From assembly GCA_022843925.1 (NCBI GenBank), contig JALHMS010000035.1:1-32700 (forward strand): a stretch of 32,700 nt of DNA, read 5' to 3'. The notes below the pieces were generated by a model. The model did not search any database. It was not told the origin of the DNA and saw only the letters and a list, made by a program, of their open reading frames with translations. Positions 8,676 through 17,550 of this stretch are shown one piece after another; within the stretch, counting starts at the first letter, position 1, and each line of letters opens with the position of its first letter. The position numbers were made by a program, and so were the translations under genes. The DNA is from Burkholderiales bacterium (GTDB taxonomy: Bacteria; Pseudomonadota; Gammaproteobacteria; Burkholderiales; Ga0077523).

Positions 8676-8744
8676 AGTCCGCAACAGAACTTCCGGCGAA
8701 GCTGGCACGCATTTCCCGAACAGAACCCCGCAAAGGAGAACTCC

Positions 8745-9614
8745 ATGGACGGCACGAGGCGCATCGAATCGGTCCTGGAAGCCGCAGTCGCCAGCGTGCA
8801 GGGACGGAGGTGTCCTCCCGGACTCGCCGCCGCCGTGCAGCACGCCGTCTTTCCCGGCGGCGCGCGGATCCGCCCGCGCCTTTGCATGGCCGTGGCCGGT
8901 GCCTGCGGCAATCCCGATTCGCCGGTGGCCGACGCCGCAGGGGCGTCCATCGAGCTGCTGCACTGCGCCTCGCTCGTCCACGACGATCTGCCGTGCTTCG
9001 ACGATGCCGCGACCCGGCGCGGACGCCCTTCCGTGCACCGTGCCTTCGGTGAGCGTCTCGCCGTGCTGGCGGGCGACGCGCTGATCGTGCTCGCGTTCCA
9101 GACCCTCGCGCGCGGCGCAGCTTCGGCGCCCCAACACCTCGTTCCCCTGCTGGAGACCGTCGCCGCCGCGACGGGGATGCCCGGCGGGATCGTCGCCGGA
9201 CAGGCCTGGGAGTGCGAGCCCGAGGTGGCCCTCGACGTCTATCAACAGGAGAAGACCGGCTCCCTGTTCACCGCGGCGGCCGTCGCCGGCGCGCAGGCCG
9301 TGGGTGCCGACGGCACGCCATGGCGGCTGTTCGGCGACCGCCTCGGCGAGGCCTACCAGGTGGCCGACGACATCCGCGACGTGCTCGCCGAACCCGAGGA
9401 TCTCGGCAAACCGTGCGGTCGCGATGCCGCGCTGCATCGCCCGAGCGCTGCCCAGACCTTCGGGGTCACGGGCGCCATCGACCACTTCCGGCGTCTCGTG
9501 AACGATTCCATCGAGGCGATTCCGGCGTGTCGCGGCTCAGCGCAGTTGCGTGCGCTCATCCTGCTCGAGGCGCAGCGATTGCTGCCGGAGCAGCTCACGC
9601 GGCGCGCGGCGTAA
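8745..9614 (+). CDS. crtE: Geranylgeranyl diphosphate synthase CrtE
   Basis: A 289-residue trans-prenyltransferase that extends farnesyl diphosphate or smaller allylic diphosphates with IPP to GGPP. GGPP is the substrate of phytoene synthase and the precursor for the bacteriochlorophyll tail. The first aspartate-rich motif is HDDLPCFDDAATRRGRP (Asp80/81 and 86/87), the second is DDIRD at residues 208-212, and QEKTGSLF lies between them as expected. ATG 8745 is chosen because AAAGGAG at 8732-8738 lies 6 bases upstream; a longer frame begins inside the repeat region and is unlikely. It is the first gene of the rightward crtEF-bch-puf superoperon, and crtF starts 7 bases after its stop. Confidence 0.95.
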   Translation: MDGTRRIESVLEAAVASVQGRRCPPGLAAAVQHAVFPGGARIRPRLCMAVAGACGNPDSPVADAAGASIELLHCASLVHDDLPCFDDAATRRGRPSVHRAFGERLAVLAGDALIVLAFQTLARGAASAPQHLVPLLETVAAATGMPGGIVAGQAWECEPEVALDVYQQEKTGSLFTAAAVAGAQAVGADGTPWRLFGDRLGEAYQVADDIRDVLAEPEDLGKPCGRDAALHRPSAAQTFGVTGAIDHFRRLVNDSIEAIPACRGSAQLRALILLEAQRLLPEQLTRRAA

Positions 9615-9621
9615 CGCGGTC

Positions 9622-10785
9622 ATGGCAAGGATCGAGGCCCCGGCGGTATCGATGCCCCGCGGACCTGCGTCTGCGACCTGGGGAGACGGGTTCCTTCGAC
9701 TGCGCAACCGCCTCCTGGCGAACCCCGCATTCCAGCGGGCCGCGGCGCGCTTCCTCCCGACGCGATTCATCGCTCGTCGAAGGGCCCGCGAACTGTTCGA
9801 TCTCGTGGCGGGCTTCGTCTATTCGCAGGTGCTGCTCGCCTGTGTGCAACTCCGACTCCTCGAAGCGCTGGCCGACGGTCCGCGCACAGTGGCGGATCTC
9901 GCCGAGACCCTCGCTTTGCCGCACGAGGGCATGCAGCGACTGCTCTGGGCGGCCGCGTCGCTCCGCCTCGTCGAACGCCGCGGCGACGACCGCTTCGGCC
10001 TTGGGGTCCATGGCGCGGCGATGCTCGGCAATCCGGGCATCGCCGCGATGGTCGAGCACCACGGTCTTCTGTATGCGGATCTCGCCGACCCCGTGGCGCT
10101 GCTGCGAGGGCGGCGCGACCGGACGGCCCTGGGCGCGCATTGGCCCTATGCCATGGGCGGCGACCCCCGCAACCTTTCGTCGGAGCAGGTCTCGGCCTAC
10201 ACGACGCTCATGGCGGCTTCGCAGCCGCTCGTGGCGGCCGAGATCCTCGACGCCTACCCGTTCCATCGTCATCGCTGCGTCCTCGACGCGGGCGGGGGCG
10301 ATGGCAGTTTTCTCCTCTCGGTTGCCAGCCGGATACCGACCCTGCGCCTGATGCTCATCGATCTCCCCCCGGTGGCGGATCGGGCCAGGGTCCGGCTGCG
10401 GACTGCCGGACTCTCCGAACGGATGTCCGTGACCGCAGGGGACTTTCTCTCCGATGCATGGCCCGATGGGGCCGATCTCGTCACCCTCGTGCGCGTCGTG
10501 CACGACCACGACGATCCCGCAGTGCTCGAGCTGTTCCGGCGCGCCCATCGGGCGCTGCCACCCGGCGGAACCCTGCTCATCGCCGAACCCATGGCCGACA
10601 CGCCAGGGGCCGAACCGATGGGCGACGCCTACTTCGGCTTCTATCTGCTCGCCATGGGCAGCGGCCGTGCCCGCACCCCCGACGAACTGGGGGCGTTGCT
10701 GGACCGGGCCGGGTTCGATGTACCCCGCCTGCTGCCCACGCGCATGCCCCTGCAGACCCGCGTCCTGGTTGCGCGGCGGCTGTAA
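9622..10785 (+). CDS. crtF: Hydroxyneurosporene O-methyltransferase CrtF
   Basis: A 387-residue SAM-dependent O-methyltransferase that methylates the C1 hydroxyl introduced by CrtC, giving methoxy carotenoids of the spheroidene/spirilloxanthin series. The N-terminal part has an all-helical dimerisation/winged-helix pattern (ELFDLVAGFVYSQVLLAC, then VADLAETLALPHEGMQRLLWAAASL). The SAM-binding GxGxG motif is VLDAGGGDGSFLL, and VHDHDD plus LLIAEPMADTPG mark later catalytic-fold strands. ATG 9622 follows the crtE stop by 7 bases with no strong ribosome-binding site, so coupling to crtE is likely; ATG 9652 is a possible alternative. The stop is followed at once by the bchC promoter region. Confidence 0.93.
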   Translation: MARIEAPAVSMPRGPASATWGDGFLRLRNRLLANPAFQRAAARFLPTRFIARRRARELFDLVAGFVYSQVLLACVQLRLLEALADGPRTVADLAETLALPHEGMQRLLWAAASLRLVERRGDDRFGLGVHGAAMLGNPGIAAMVEHHGLLYADLADPVALLRGRRDRTALGAHWPYAMGGDPRNLSSEQVSAYTTLMAASQPLVAAEILDAYPFHRHRCVLDAGGGDGSFLLSVASRIPTLRLMLIDLPPVADRARVRLRTAGLSERMSVTAGDFLSDAWPDGADLVTLVRVVHDHDDPAVLELFRRAHRALPPGGTLLIAEPMADTPGAEPMGDAYFGFYLLAMGSGRARTPDELGALLDRAGFDVPRLLPTRMPLQTRVLVARRL

Positions 10786-10805
10786 AAGTGTCGGATCGGA
10801 CAGAG

Positions 10806-10849
10806 TGTAAATGTACGTTGACATTTATTTGCGTAAGAATAGACTGACA
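10806..10849. promoter_or_regulatory. Paired PpsR/CrtJ-type operator upstream of bchC
   Basis: A perfect TGT-N12-ACA site lies at 10806-10823. A degenerate partner (CGT-N12-ACA) lies at 10832-10849, 8 bases further, the spacing described for the paired CrtJ sites at Rhodobacter capsulatus bchC. The first overlaps the predicted -35 and the second the -10. The arrangement implies aerobic repression of the bchC-puf part of the superoperon independent of crtEF read-through. Confidence 0.78.
10818..10845 (+). promoter_or_regulatory. Predicted sigma70-type promoter for bchCXYZ-pufBALMC
   Basis: A consensus -35 TTGACA (10818-10823) is followed after 16 bases by TAGACT (10840-10845) as a -10. The stretch is markedly AT-richer than its surroundings. 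The transcript would start near 10852 and include the 22-codon upstream ORF. It lies between crtF (ends 10785) and bchC (starts 10966), so the superoperon has an internal promoter. Confidence 0.65.
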
Positions 10850-10900
10850 CTCGTCGATGGCAGTCCCGTCGATCGGCAGGAAAGCGAACGGAGCAAGACC

Positions 10901-10969
10901 ATGTCCCCCCTCGAAACGCCCCCCACGATGTCCTCCGCGGTGAACTCCGCGGCGCGAGCCGGAAGATGA
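10901..10969 (+). CDS. Possible 22-codon upstream ORF coupled to bchC
   Basis: ATG 10901 opens a 22-codon frame that ends with TGA at 10967-10969, overlapping the bchC ATG (ATGA at 10966-10969). GGAG lies about 7-8 bases upstream of this ATG, whereas bchC itself has only a close, weak GGAAG. The peptide is rich in Ser, Pro and Ala and shows no hydrophobic segment or codon run suggesting a classical attenuator. It most plausibly serves translational coupling of bchC to the leader, but chance cannot be excluded at this length. Confidence 0.35.
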   Translation: MSPLETPPTMSSAVNSAARAGR

Positions 10970-11907
10970 AAACGGTCGCCGTCGTGCTCGCGTCACCGGA
11001 GCATCTGGCGCTCGACCAGCTCGATCTCACGCCGCCCGGCGACGGAGATGTGGTGGTGGACATCGAGTGGAGCGGCATCAGCACGGGCACCGAACGGCTT
11101 CTCTGGTCCGGCCGCATGCCGCCCTTCCCTGGCATGGGCTATCCACTGGTGCCCGGGTACGAATCGGTGGGGCGCATCGCCGAGGCAGGGCCCCTCGCGG
11201 GACGAAAAGCCGGTGAGCGCGTGTTCGTGCCCGGTGCGAAATGCTTCGGCGACGTGCGCGGCCTGTTCGGTGGCGCAGCGCGTCGGCTCGTCGTCCCGGG
11301 TGCCCGGGTGACACCGGTCGGCGAATCGCTCGGCGCGGAAGCGGTGCTGCTCGCCCTCACGGCGACCGCGCAGCACGCGATCAATGCCGAAGGGGCCCGT
11401 CCGCCCGATCTCATCATCGGCCATGGCGTGCTGGGCAGACTGCTCGCGCGACTCACGCTGCTCGCGGGCGACCCCGCGCCGACCGTCTGGGAAACGAATC
11501 CCGTGCGCGTCGAAGGCGCGGCGGGCTACCAGGTGATCGACCCCGCGAACGATCCGCGCCGCGACTACCACTCGATCTACGACGTCAGTGGCGATTCGGC
11601 GATCCTCGACACGCTCATCGGTCGGCTCGCGCCCGGCGGCGAGGTCGTGCTCGCCGGCTTCTACACAGAACCGCTGTCGTTCATGTTCGCCCCTGCCTTC
11701 ATGCGCGAGGCCCGCATACGCGTCGCCGCGGAATGGCGCCCGGCCGATCTCGCGGCCGTGCGTGCCCTCGCCGAGTCCGGCGCCCTCTCGCTGGACGGCC
11801 TCATCACGCACTGCCTCGCCGCGGAGGAGGCCTCGGCCGCCTACCGCACGGCGTTCACCGATCCCAGCTGTCTCAAGATGATTCTCGACTGGAGAAACTG
11901 CTCATGA
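10966..11907 (+). CDS. bchC: Bacteriochlorophyllide dehydrogenase BchC
   Basis: A 313-residue NAD-dependent dehydrogenase that oxidises the 3-hydroxyethyl group to the 3-acetyl group of bacteriochlorophyllide a. It has the medium-chain dehydrogenase plan: the N-terminal GroES-like part includes [15 protein letters not shown] and [14 protein letters not shown], followed by [14 protein letters not shown]. The nucleotide-binding part includes [14 protein letters not shown] and [29 protein letters not shown]. These are characteristic of BchC rather than general alcohol dehydrogenases. The start overlaps the end of a small upstream ORF, and the stop overlaps bchX (ATGA at 11904-11907), so bchC, bchX, bchY and bchZ are effectively one unit. 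The promoter with PpsR-type sites lies about 120 bases upstream. Confidence 0.95.
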   Translation: MKTVAVVLASPEHLALDQLDLTPPGDGDVVVDIEWSGISTGTERLLWSGRMPPFPGMGYPLVPGYESVGRIAEAGPLAGRKAGERVFVPGAKCFGDVRGLFGGAARRLVVPGARVTPVGESLGAEAVLLALTATAQHAINAEGARPPDLIIGHGVLGRLLARLTLLAGDPAPTVWETNPVRVEGAAGYQVIDPANDPRRDYHSIYDVSGDSAILDTLIGRLAPGGEVVLAGFYTEPLSFMFAPAFMREARIRVAAEWRPADLAAVRALAESGALSLDGLITHCLAAEEASAAYRTAFTDPSCLKMILDWRNCS

Positions 11908-12908
11908 CCACTCCCCAAGCCGGTCCTGCCGATGCTTTCCTGCAGGGCGTGAAGCAGCAGATGATGGGCGAAGCGGCCGAGGCCATCGCCGAGATCGCAC
12001 CGAAGGAGACGCAGATCATCGCGATCTACGGGAAGGGCGGCATCGGCAAGAGCTTCACGCTCTCGAACCTCTCGTACATGATGGCGCAGCAGGGCAAGCG
12101 CGTCCTGCTGATCGGCTGCGATCCCAAGAGCGACACGACCTCGCTCCTGTTCGGCGGTCGCGCGTGCCCGACCATCATCGAGACCTCGTCGCGCAAGAAA
12201 CTGGCGGGCGAGCAGGTCGAGATCGGTGACGTCTGCTTCAAGCGCGACGGCGTCTTCGCGATGGAACTCGGCGGGCCCGAGGTGGGCCGCGGATGCGGTG
12301 GCCGAGGGATCATCCACGGCTTCGAACTGCTCGAGAAGCTCGGCTTCCACGAGTGGGGCTTCGACTACGTCCTGCTCGACTTCCTCGGCGACGTCGTGTG
12401 CGGCGGCTTCGGCCTGCCCATCGCCCGCGACATGTGCCAGAAGGTGATCGTGGTCGGCTCCAACGATCTCCAGTCGCTCTACGTCGCGAACAACGTCTGT
12501 TCCGCGGTCGAGTACTTCCGCAAGCTCGGCGGCAACGTCGGGGTCGCGGGACTCGTGATCAACAAGGACGACGGCACGGGCGAGGCGCAGGCCTTCGCGG
12601 AGGCGGTCGGCATCCCGGTGCTCGCGGCCATCCCCGCCCACGAGGACATCCGCCGCAAGAGCGCCAACTACGAGATCGTCGGTATTCCCGGCGGCGAGTG
12701 GGCACCGCTCTTCGAGGAGCTCGCGACCAACGTCGCCGAGGCGCCTCCGGTGCGACCGTCACCGCTCACGCAGGACGGTCTGCTGGGCCTCTTCAAGGGT
12801 GAGACGGTCGGGCGTGGCGTCGTTCTGCAGCCGGCCTCCGCGGCCGACATGATGGGCGGCATCCTGATCGAGAAGCCGTCCCTCGAAGTCGTGTACGACG
12901 CCATCTAG
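11904..12908 (+). CDS. bchX: Chlorophyllide a reductase iron protein BchX
   Basis: A 334-residue NifH-like ATPase that donates electrons to the BchY-BchZ component of chlorophyllide oxidoreductase, which reduces ring B to the bacteriochlorin level. The P-loop is YGKGGIGKS (residues 42-50), with the switch motif GCDPKSDTT. Cys131 in GRGCGGRG and Cys166 in [10 protein letters not shown] are 35 residues apart, the same spacing as the two [4Fe-4S] ligands of NifH. The N-terminal extension before the P-loop and the C-terminal tail are typical of BchX and longer than in BchL. ATG 11904 overlaps the bchC stop; a longer open frame upstream lies inside bchC and is rejected. bchY follows after 10 bases. 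Confidence 0.97.
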   Translation: MTTPQAGPADAFLQGVKQQMMGEAAEAIAEIAPKETQIIAIYGKGGIGKSFTLSNLSYMMAQQGKRVLLIGCDPKSDTTSLLFGGRACPTIIETSSRKKLAGEQVEIGDVCFKRDGVFAMELGGPEVGRGCGGRGIIHGFELLEKLGFHEWGFDYVLLDFLGDVVCGGFGLPIARDMCQKVIVVGSNDLQSLYVANNVCSAVEYFRKLGGNVGVAGLVINKDDGTGEAQAFAEAVGIPVLAAIPAHEDIRRKSANYEIVGIPGGEWAPLFEELATNVAEAPPVRPSPLTQDGLLGLFKGETVGRGVVLQPASAADMMGGILIEKPSLEVVYDAI

Positions 12909-12918
12909 GTCCGCGACC

Positions 12919-14541
12919 ATGGCCAACTTCAACGATCCGAAGCACGTCGACCCCCAGGACCTCGGGGCACCGACACTCGGCACGCCGCGGCGCATGCCCT
13001 CCAGCGTGCCGTCCCGCGTCATCCCGATCTTGAACGCGACCGCGGCGCCCCCGGCGCCGGCCGGCGACGGCGTGGGCTGTCACGGCGGCAAGGAAACGAT
13101 GCAGCAGGCCGCGGCCGCCGCCGGCATGAGCGATACGATCGAGCGCTACAAGGCGGACTACCCGGCAGGTCCGCACGACCAGCCGCAGAGCATGTGCCCC
13201 GCCTTCGGCTCCCTGCGCGTCGGCCTGCGCATGCGTCGCACCGCGACGATCCTCTCGGGCTCCGCGTGCTGCGTCTACGGCCTCACCTTCACCTCGCACT
13301 TCTACGGCGCCCGCCGCACGGTGGGCTACGTGCCGTTCAACTCCGAGACGCTCGTGACGGGCAAGCTGTTCGAGGACATCCGTGAAGCGGTGTTCGAGAC
13401 TGCCAAGCCTGCCGACTACGACGCCGTCGTCATCATCAATCTGTGCGTACCCACGGCGTCCGGTGTGCCGTTGCGTCTGCTGCCGAAGGAGATCGACGGC
13501 GTGCGGATCATCGGCATCGACGTGCCGGGGTTCGGGGTGCCGACGCACGCCGAGGCGAAGGACGTCCTGGCCGGCGCGATGCTCGCCTACGCCCGCACCG
13601 AGGCCGAGCAAGGGCCGGTGGCGGCGCCGCGCAACGGCGTCTCCGATCGTCCCACGGTCACGCTGCTCGGCGAGATGTTCCCCGCAGACCCCGTGGGCAT
13701 CGGACGGATGCTGGAACCGATGGGCCTCGCGGCCGGACCGGTCGTGCCGACGCGCGAATGGCGTGAGCTGTATGCGGCGCTCGACTGCGCCGTCGTCGGC
13801 GCGATCCATCCGTTCTACACGGCCTCCGTGCGCGAATTCGAGGCGGCCGGTCGCACCGTGGTGGGCTCCGCCCCGGTGGGCTACGACGGCACCGCCGCGT
13901 GGCTCGAGAAGATCGGCGAATCCTGCGGCATCCCGAAGGCTCGGATCGAGGCCGCCAAGCAGGCCGTGCTGCCGGCGATCCGTGCCGCGCTCGCCGCTGC
14001 CCCGATCAAGGGCCGTGTGACGTTGTCGGGTTACGAGGGTTCCGAGTTGCTGGTCGGCCGCCTGCTGGTGGAGAGCGGCGCGGATGTCCGCTACGTCGGT
14101 ACCGCCTGCCCGCGGACGCGCTGGTCCGACGCCGATCGCGAGTGGCTGGAAGCGAAGGGCGTACGCGTGCAGTTCCGCGCCTCGCTCGAACAGGACCTCG
14201 CGGCCATGGCTGAATTCGAGCCCGATCTCGCGGTCGGCACGACACCCGTGGTGCAGAAGGCCAAGGAACTCGCGATCCCCGCGCTCTACTTCACGAACCT
14301 CATCTCCGCGCGCCCGCTCATGGGGCCGGCCGGAGCGGGCTCCCTGTCGCAGGTGGTCAATGCCGCCATGCGCAGCAAGCCGCGGTTCGACACCATGAAG
14401 GCGTTCTTCGCCGGTGTCGGCGAGGGCCACACGAGCGGCGTCTGGGAAGGCACGCCCGTGGACCGACCCGCCTTCCGTGAGCAGTACGCACGGACCCTCG
14501 CGCGCCAGGCGAAGGCGCGCAAGGCAGAGGAGACCCACTGA
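12919..14541 (+). CDS. bchY: Chlorophyllide a reductase subunit BchY
   Basis: A 540-residue NifD-like subunit of the chlorophyllide oxidoreductase catalytic component. Candidate cluster-ligand cysteines are Cys54 (GVGCHGG), Cys93 (SMCPAFG), Cys117/118 (SGSACCVYG) and Cys176 ([10 protein letters not shown]). The first, second and fourth fit the three BchY ligands expected for the [4Fe-4S] cluster shared with one Cys of BchZ. The C-terminal part shows the substrate-binding-like [18 protein letters not shown] and [19 protein letters not shown]. The first 50 residues form a low-complexity Pro/Ala-rich lead-in. The stop and the bchZ start share one base (TGATG at 14539-14543). Confidence 0.96.
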   Translation: MANFNDPKHVDPQDLGAPTLGTPRRMPSSVPSRVIPILNATAAPPAPAGDGVGCHGGKETMQQAAAAAGMSDTIERYKADYPAGPHDQPQSMCPAFGSLRVGLRMRRTATILSGSACCVYGLTFTSHFYGARRTVGYVPFNSETLVTGKLFEDIREAVFETAKPADYDAVVIINLCVPTASGVPLRLLPKEIDGVRIIGIDVPGFGVPTHAEAKDVLAGAMLAYARTEAEQGPVAAPRNGVSDRPTVTLLGEMFPADPVGIGRMLEPMGLAAGPVVPTREWRELYAALDCAVVGAIHPFYTASVREFEAAGRTVVGSAPVGYDGTAAWLEKIGESCGIPKARIEAAKQAVLPAIRAALAAAPIKGRVTLSGYEGSELLVGRLLVESGADVRYVGTACPRTRWSDADREWLEAKGVRVQFRASLEQDLAAMAEFEPDLAVGTTPVVQKAKELAIPALYFTNLISARPLMGPAGAGSLSQVVNAAMRSKPRFDTMKAFFAGVGEGHTSGVWEGTPVDRPAFREQYARTLARQAKARKAEETH

Positions 14542-15989
14542 TGCTCGTCCTCGATCACGATCGCGCCGGCGGCTACTGGGGCGCCGTCTACGTCTTCACC
14601 GCCGTGAAGGGTCTGCAGGTCATCATCGACGGGCCGGTGGGTTGCGAGAATCTCCCGGTGACCTCGGTGCTGCACTACACCGACGGCCTGCCGCCGCACG
14701 AGCTGCCCATCGTCGTCACCGGTCTCGCCGAAGAGGAACTCGGCCAGACCGGCACCGAACAGGCGATGAAGCGCGCCCACGCGACGCTCGACCCGACGAT
14801 GCCGTCGGTGGTGGTGACAGGCTCCATCGCCGAGATGATCGGTGGCGGCGTCACCCCCGAAGGCACGGGGATCATGCGGTTCCTGCCACGGACGATCGAC
14901 GAGGATCAGTGGCAGAGCGCCAACCGCGCGATGAACTGGCTCTGGACCGAGTACGGCACCAAGAAGATCGCGCCGCGTCCCGCGCGGAAGGAGGGCGTGA
15001 AGCCCCGCGTGAATCTGGTCGGACCCATCTACGGTTGCTTCAACACGGCGTCCGATCTCGCGGAGATCCGCCGGCTCGTCGAGGGTATCGGCGCCGAGAT
15101 CAACATGGTGTTCCCGCTCGGCAGTCATCTGGCCGACGTGCCGAAGCTGGCCGATGCAGACGTGAACGTCTGCATGTACCGCGAGTACGGCCGCCTGTTG
15201 TGCGAGACCCTCGAGCGGCCGTACCTGCAGGCGCCCATCGGTCTGGAGAGCACGACGCTCTTCCTGCGGAAGCTCGGCGAGTTGCTGGGCCTGGACCCCG
15301 AGCCCTTCATCGAGCGCGAGAAGCACACGACGCTGAAGCCCATGTGGGATCTCTGGCGCTCGGTCACGCAGGACTTCTTCGGCACCGCTAGCTTCGCGAT
15401 CGTCGCCACCGAGACCTACGAACGCGGTGTGCGCCACTTCCTCGAAGACGAACTCGGCCTGCCCTGCACGTTCTCGTTCGCGCGGCGTGCCGGGGCGAAG
15501 ACGGACAACGCGGCCGTGCGTGCAGCCGTCAAGTCGAAGACGCCGCTCATCCTCTTCGGCAGCTACAACGAACGCATGTACCTGGCCGAGGCCGCCGGAC
15601 GCGCGATGTTCATTCCCGCGTCGTTCCCCGGCGCAATCATCCGCCGGCACACCGGTACGCCCTTCATGGGCTACTCGGGCTGCACGTACCTCGTGCAGGA
15701 GATCTGCAACGCGCTCTTCGATGCGCTGTTCCACATCCTGCCGTTGGGTCCGGACATGGACCGCGTCGAGGCGACGCCGGTTCGCAACAACGCAGCCGCC
15801 ACACAGATGCCATGGGACGACGAGGCACACCGCCTCCTCGAGCGCATGGTGGAGAACGAACCATTCCTCGTCCGCATCTCCGCTGCGAAGGGACTGCGCG
15901 ATCGCGCGGAACGCGCCGCGCGTGAGGCCGGGGAAACCAGGGTGACCGAAGCCCGCGTCGCGAAAGCGCGCGTGGGCGCGCCCGCCTGA
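14541..15989 (+). CDS. bchZ: Chlorophyllide a reductase subunit BchZ
   Basis: A 482-residue NifK-like subunit that pairs with BchY. Cys35 in [10 protein letters not shown] is the expected single BchZ ligand to the inter-subunit [4Fe-4S] cluster. The segments [30 protein letters not shown] are split between conserved strands and match the family, as do [27 protein letters not shown] and the C-terminal [35 protein letters not shown], the latter being the light-independent reductase B C-terminal domain. The start overlaps the bchY stop by one base. A GC-rich hairpin straddles its stop codon, and pufB begins 135 bases later, so a longer bch-puf transcript is possible. Confidence 0.97.
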   Translation: MLVLDHDRAGGYWGAVYVFTAVKGLQVIIDGPVGCENLPVTSVLHYTDGLPPHELPIVVTGLAEEELGQTGTEQAMKRAHATLDPTMPSVVVTGSIAEMIGGGVTPEGTGIMRFLPRTIDEDQWQSANRAMNWLWTEYGTKKIAPRPARKEGVKPRVNLVGPIYGCFNTASDLAEIRRLVEGIGAEINMVFPLGSHLADVPKLADADVNVCMYREYGRLLCETLERPYLQAPIGLESTTLFLRKLGELLGLDPEPFIEREKHTTLKPMWDLWRSVTQDFFGTASFAIVATETYERGVRHFLEDELGLPCTFSFARRAGAKTDNAAVRAAVKSKTPLILFGSYNERMYLAEAAGRAMFIPASFPGAIIRRHTGTPFMGYSGCTYLVQEICNALFDALFHILPLGPDMDRVEATPVRNNAAATQMPWDDEAHRLLERMVENEPFLVRISAAKGLRDRAERAAREAGETRVTEARVAKARVGAPA

Positions 15990-15999
15990 GAGGGCGGGC
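15980..15999 (+). other. GC hairpin at the bchZ stop and bchZ-pufB gap
   Basis: A 7-bp stem (15980-15986 GCCCGCC with 15993-15999 GGCGGGC) with a 6-base loop contains the bchZ TGA. A second small stem (16018-16022 with 16027-16031) lies downstream. There is no U-tract, so processing or decay control of the bch-puf mRNA is more likely than full termination. The 135-base gap up to pufB has no pufQ-like ORF, no TGT-N12-ACA site and only a weak promoter-like pair (TTGCCG at 16069, TAACGG at 16091). Confidence 0.4.
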
Positions 16000-16124
16000 A
16001 CAGGAGCAGGAGATCCGCCCGGGGCACCGGGTGGTGGTCCGTCAGGGCTTCACGGCTCGGGCGATCCCTTGCCGCGCGGGAGGTGCGCGGTAACGGCCGG
16101 CAGGCCTATTTGGAGGTAGCACCA

Positions 16125-16355
16125 ATGGCTGAGGAGAAGAAGGGCTCCTTGTCGGGGCTGACGGAGAACGAGGCGCGCGAGTTCCACGGGATCTTCGTTT
16201 CGAGCTTCATCATCTTTCTGGTAATCGCGATCGTCGCCCACATCCTGGCGTGGCAGTGGCGTCCCTGGCTTCCGGGCTCGGGCGGCTACACCTCGATGAT
16301 CGATGGGGTGAAAGCTGCAGTGAACTCGTTCATGCCTTACGTTTTCATGGCCTAG
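16125..16355 (+). CDS. pufB: Light-harvesting LH1 beta subunit
   Basis: A 76-residue antenna polypeptide. The canonical core is [17 protein letters not shown] at the cytoplasmic end, one membrane helix, and [15 protein letters not shown] containing the bacteriochlorophyll-ligating His39 and the WRPWL end. GGAGGT at 16112-16117 lies 7 bases before ATG 16125 and is a very strong ribosome-binding site, as expected for an abundant antenna protein; an upstream in-frame GTG at 16083 is ignored. Unlike many LH1 beta chains that end soon after WRPWL, this one continues for about 27 residues with a second mildly hydrophobic stretch ([15 protein letters not shown]). pufA follows 12 bases after the stop. 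Confidence 0.95.
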   Translation: MAEEKKGSLSGLTENEAREFHGIFVSSFIIFLVIAIVAHILAWQWRPWLPGSGGYTSMIDGVKAAVNSFMPYVFMA

Positions 16356-16367
16356 GAGGATAGAAGC

Positions 16368-16595
16368 ATGTGGCGAATCTGGTTGTTGTTCGATCCGCGC
16401 AGAACGCTCATTGCGCTGTTCACGTTTCTCTTTGCGCTGGCCCTGTTGATCCATTTCGTGCTCCTCAGCACGGACCGCTTCAACTGGATCGAAGGTCCGC
16501 GCGCCGGCCACGGTGCCGCGAAGACTGCGCAGATGTCCCCGATGCCGCCGGTGGTGGCAGCGGTCCGGACGGACGCGCAGGGTCTGGCGAAGTAG
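16368..16595 (+). CDS. pufA: Light-harvesting LH1 alpha subunit
   Basis: A 75-residue antenna polypeptide beginning [12 protein letters not shown], the hallmark of LH1 alpha chains. One membrane helix follows with the bacteriochlorophyll ligand His29 (ALLIHFVLL) and the STDRFNW segment that lies near the pigment ring. The C-terminal 35 residues form a soluble Ala/Pro-rich tail. AGGAGG at 16355-16360 precedes ATG 16368. It pairs with PufB in the LH1 ring around the reaction centre. The 115 bases to pufL carry small hairpins, in keeping with the segmental mRNA stability of puf operons. Confidence 0.96.
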   Translation: MWRIWLLFDPRRTLIALFTFLFALALLIHFVLLSTDRFNWIEGPRAGHGAAKTAQMSPMPPVVAAVRTDAQGLAK

Positions 16596-16624
16596 CGTCG
16601 CTTGCCGATGGCGGCGGGGGAGGT

Positions 16625-16665
16625 CCGGGGAAGTTCCCGGCCTGCCCCGCGATCGGGAAAGCGGG
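16625..16665 (+). other. Intercistronic hairpins between pufA and pufL
   Basis: Two short stems lie in the 115-base pufA-pufL gap: 16625-16629 with 16636-16640 (5 bp, 6-base loop) and 16646-16650 with 16661-16665 (5 bp, 10-base loop). In Rhodobacter capsulatus a hairpin here protects the pufBA segment from 3'-5' decay and raises the antenna to reaction-centre ratio. The stems here are short, so the role is inferred from position. Confidence 0.45.
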
Positions 16666-16710
16666 TAAGACACGGGGCCGCGACCACGACGGCCAACGGG
16701 AGGTCCAGCA

Positions 16711-17535
16711 ATGGCCATGCTCAGTTTTGAAAAAAAGTATCGCGTCCGCGGCGGCACCCTGCTCGGCGGGGACCTGTTCGACTTCTGGGTGGGGCCCTTC
16801 TATGTGGGCTTCTTCGGGATCACGACCTTCTTCTTCTCGTTCATCGGCACTGCGCTGATCTTCTACGGGGCGGCCACCGGGCCGACGTGGAACCCTTGGC
16901 AGATCAGCATCGCGCCGCCGGACCTTTCGTACGGCCTGGCGCTCGCGCCACTCCAGGAAGGAGGACTCTGGCAGATCATCACGTTCTGCGCGATCGGCGC
17001 CTTCGGTTCGTGGGCGCTGCGCGAGGTGGAGATCTGCCGCAAGCTCGGCATCGGGCTGCACGTGCCGTTCGCCTTCTCGGTGGCCATCTTCGCGTACGTC
17101 ACCCTGGTGGTCTTCCGGCCGCTGCTGCTCGGCGCCTGGGGCCACGGATTCCCGTACGGCATCCTGAGTCACCTCGACTGGGTGTCGAACACGGGCTACC
17201 AGTACCTGCACTTCCACTACAACCCGGCGCACATGCTGGCGGTGACGTTCTTCTTCACGACCACCCTCGCACTGGCCCTGCACGGCGCGCTCATCCTCTC
17301 GTCGACCAACCCGCCCAAGGGCGAGGTCGTGAAGACGCCGGAGCACGAAAACACTTTCTTCCGGGACACCATCGGATACTCGATCGGCACGCTCGGCGTA
17401 CATCGGCTGGGACTCTTCCTCGCGCTGTCCGCCGGCTTCTGGAGTGCGGTTTGCATCGTGATCAGCGGCCCGTTCTGGACTCGCGGCTGGCCCGAGTGGT
17501 GGGGCTGGTGGCTCAACCTGCCGATCTGGCGCTAG
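16711..17535 (+). CDS. pufL: Photosynthetic reaction centre L subunit
   Basis: A 274-residue, five-helix membrane protein of the type II reaction centre. Counting the initiator Met, the ligands appear one position after the Rhodobacter sphaeroides numbering: His154 (accessory BChl side), His169, His174 (special pair, FHYNPAHML), His191 and His231 (non-heme Fe; His191 also lies near QB). The start [21 protein letters not shown] is typical but splits at the usual site. GGGAGG at 16698-16703 supports ATG 16711. The operon order B-A-L-M-C and the 15-base gap to pufM are standard. It binds bacteriochlorophylls, bacteriopheophytin and the QB quinone together with PufM. Confidence 0.98.
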   Translation: MAMLSFEKKYRVRGGTLLGGDLFDFWVGPFYVGFFGITTFFFSFIGTALIFYGAATGPTWNPWQISIAPPDLSYGLALAPLQEGGLWQIITFCAIGAFGSWALREVEICRKLGIGLHVPFAFSVAIFAYVTLVVFRPLLLGAWGHGFPYGILSHLDWVSNTGYQYLHFHYNPAHMLAVTFFFTTTLALALHGALILSSTNPPKGEVVKTPEHENTFFRDTIGYSIGTLGVHRLGLFLALSAGFWSAVCIVISGPFWTRGWPEWWGWWLNLPIWR

Positions 17536-17550
17536 TGCGGAGACCCGACC

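Noticed and set aside
8458-8733. 92-codon N-terminal extension of crtD
   Set aside because: It crosses the promoter and PpsR-type sites and does not resemble CrtD, whose FAD fold starts a few residues after GTG 8457.
12793-14538. Long open frame on the minus strand opposite bchY
   Set aside because: GC-rich shadow of bchY. Its translation is Arg/His/Gly-rich with no domain, and the plus-strand protein carries conserved cysteines and family length. The same applies to minus-strand frames opposite bchZ (14286-16001) and the puf genes (16480-18696).
15990-16124. pufQ upstream of pufB
   Set aside because: The gap is only 135 bases and no frame encodes a PufQ-like membrane helix. The same check after pufM found pufC rather than pufX.
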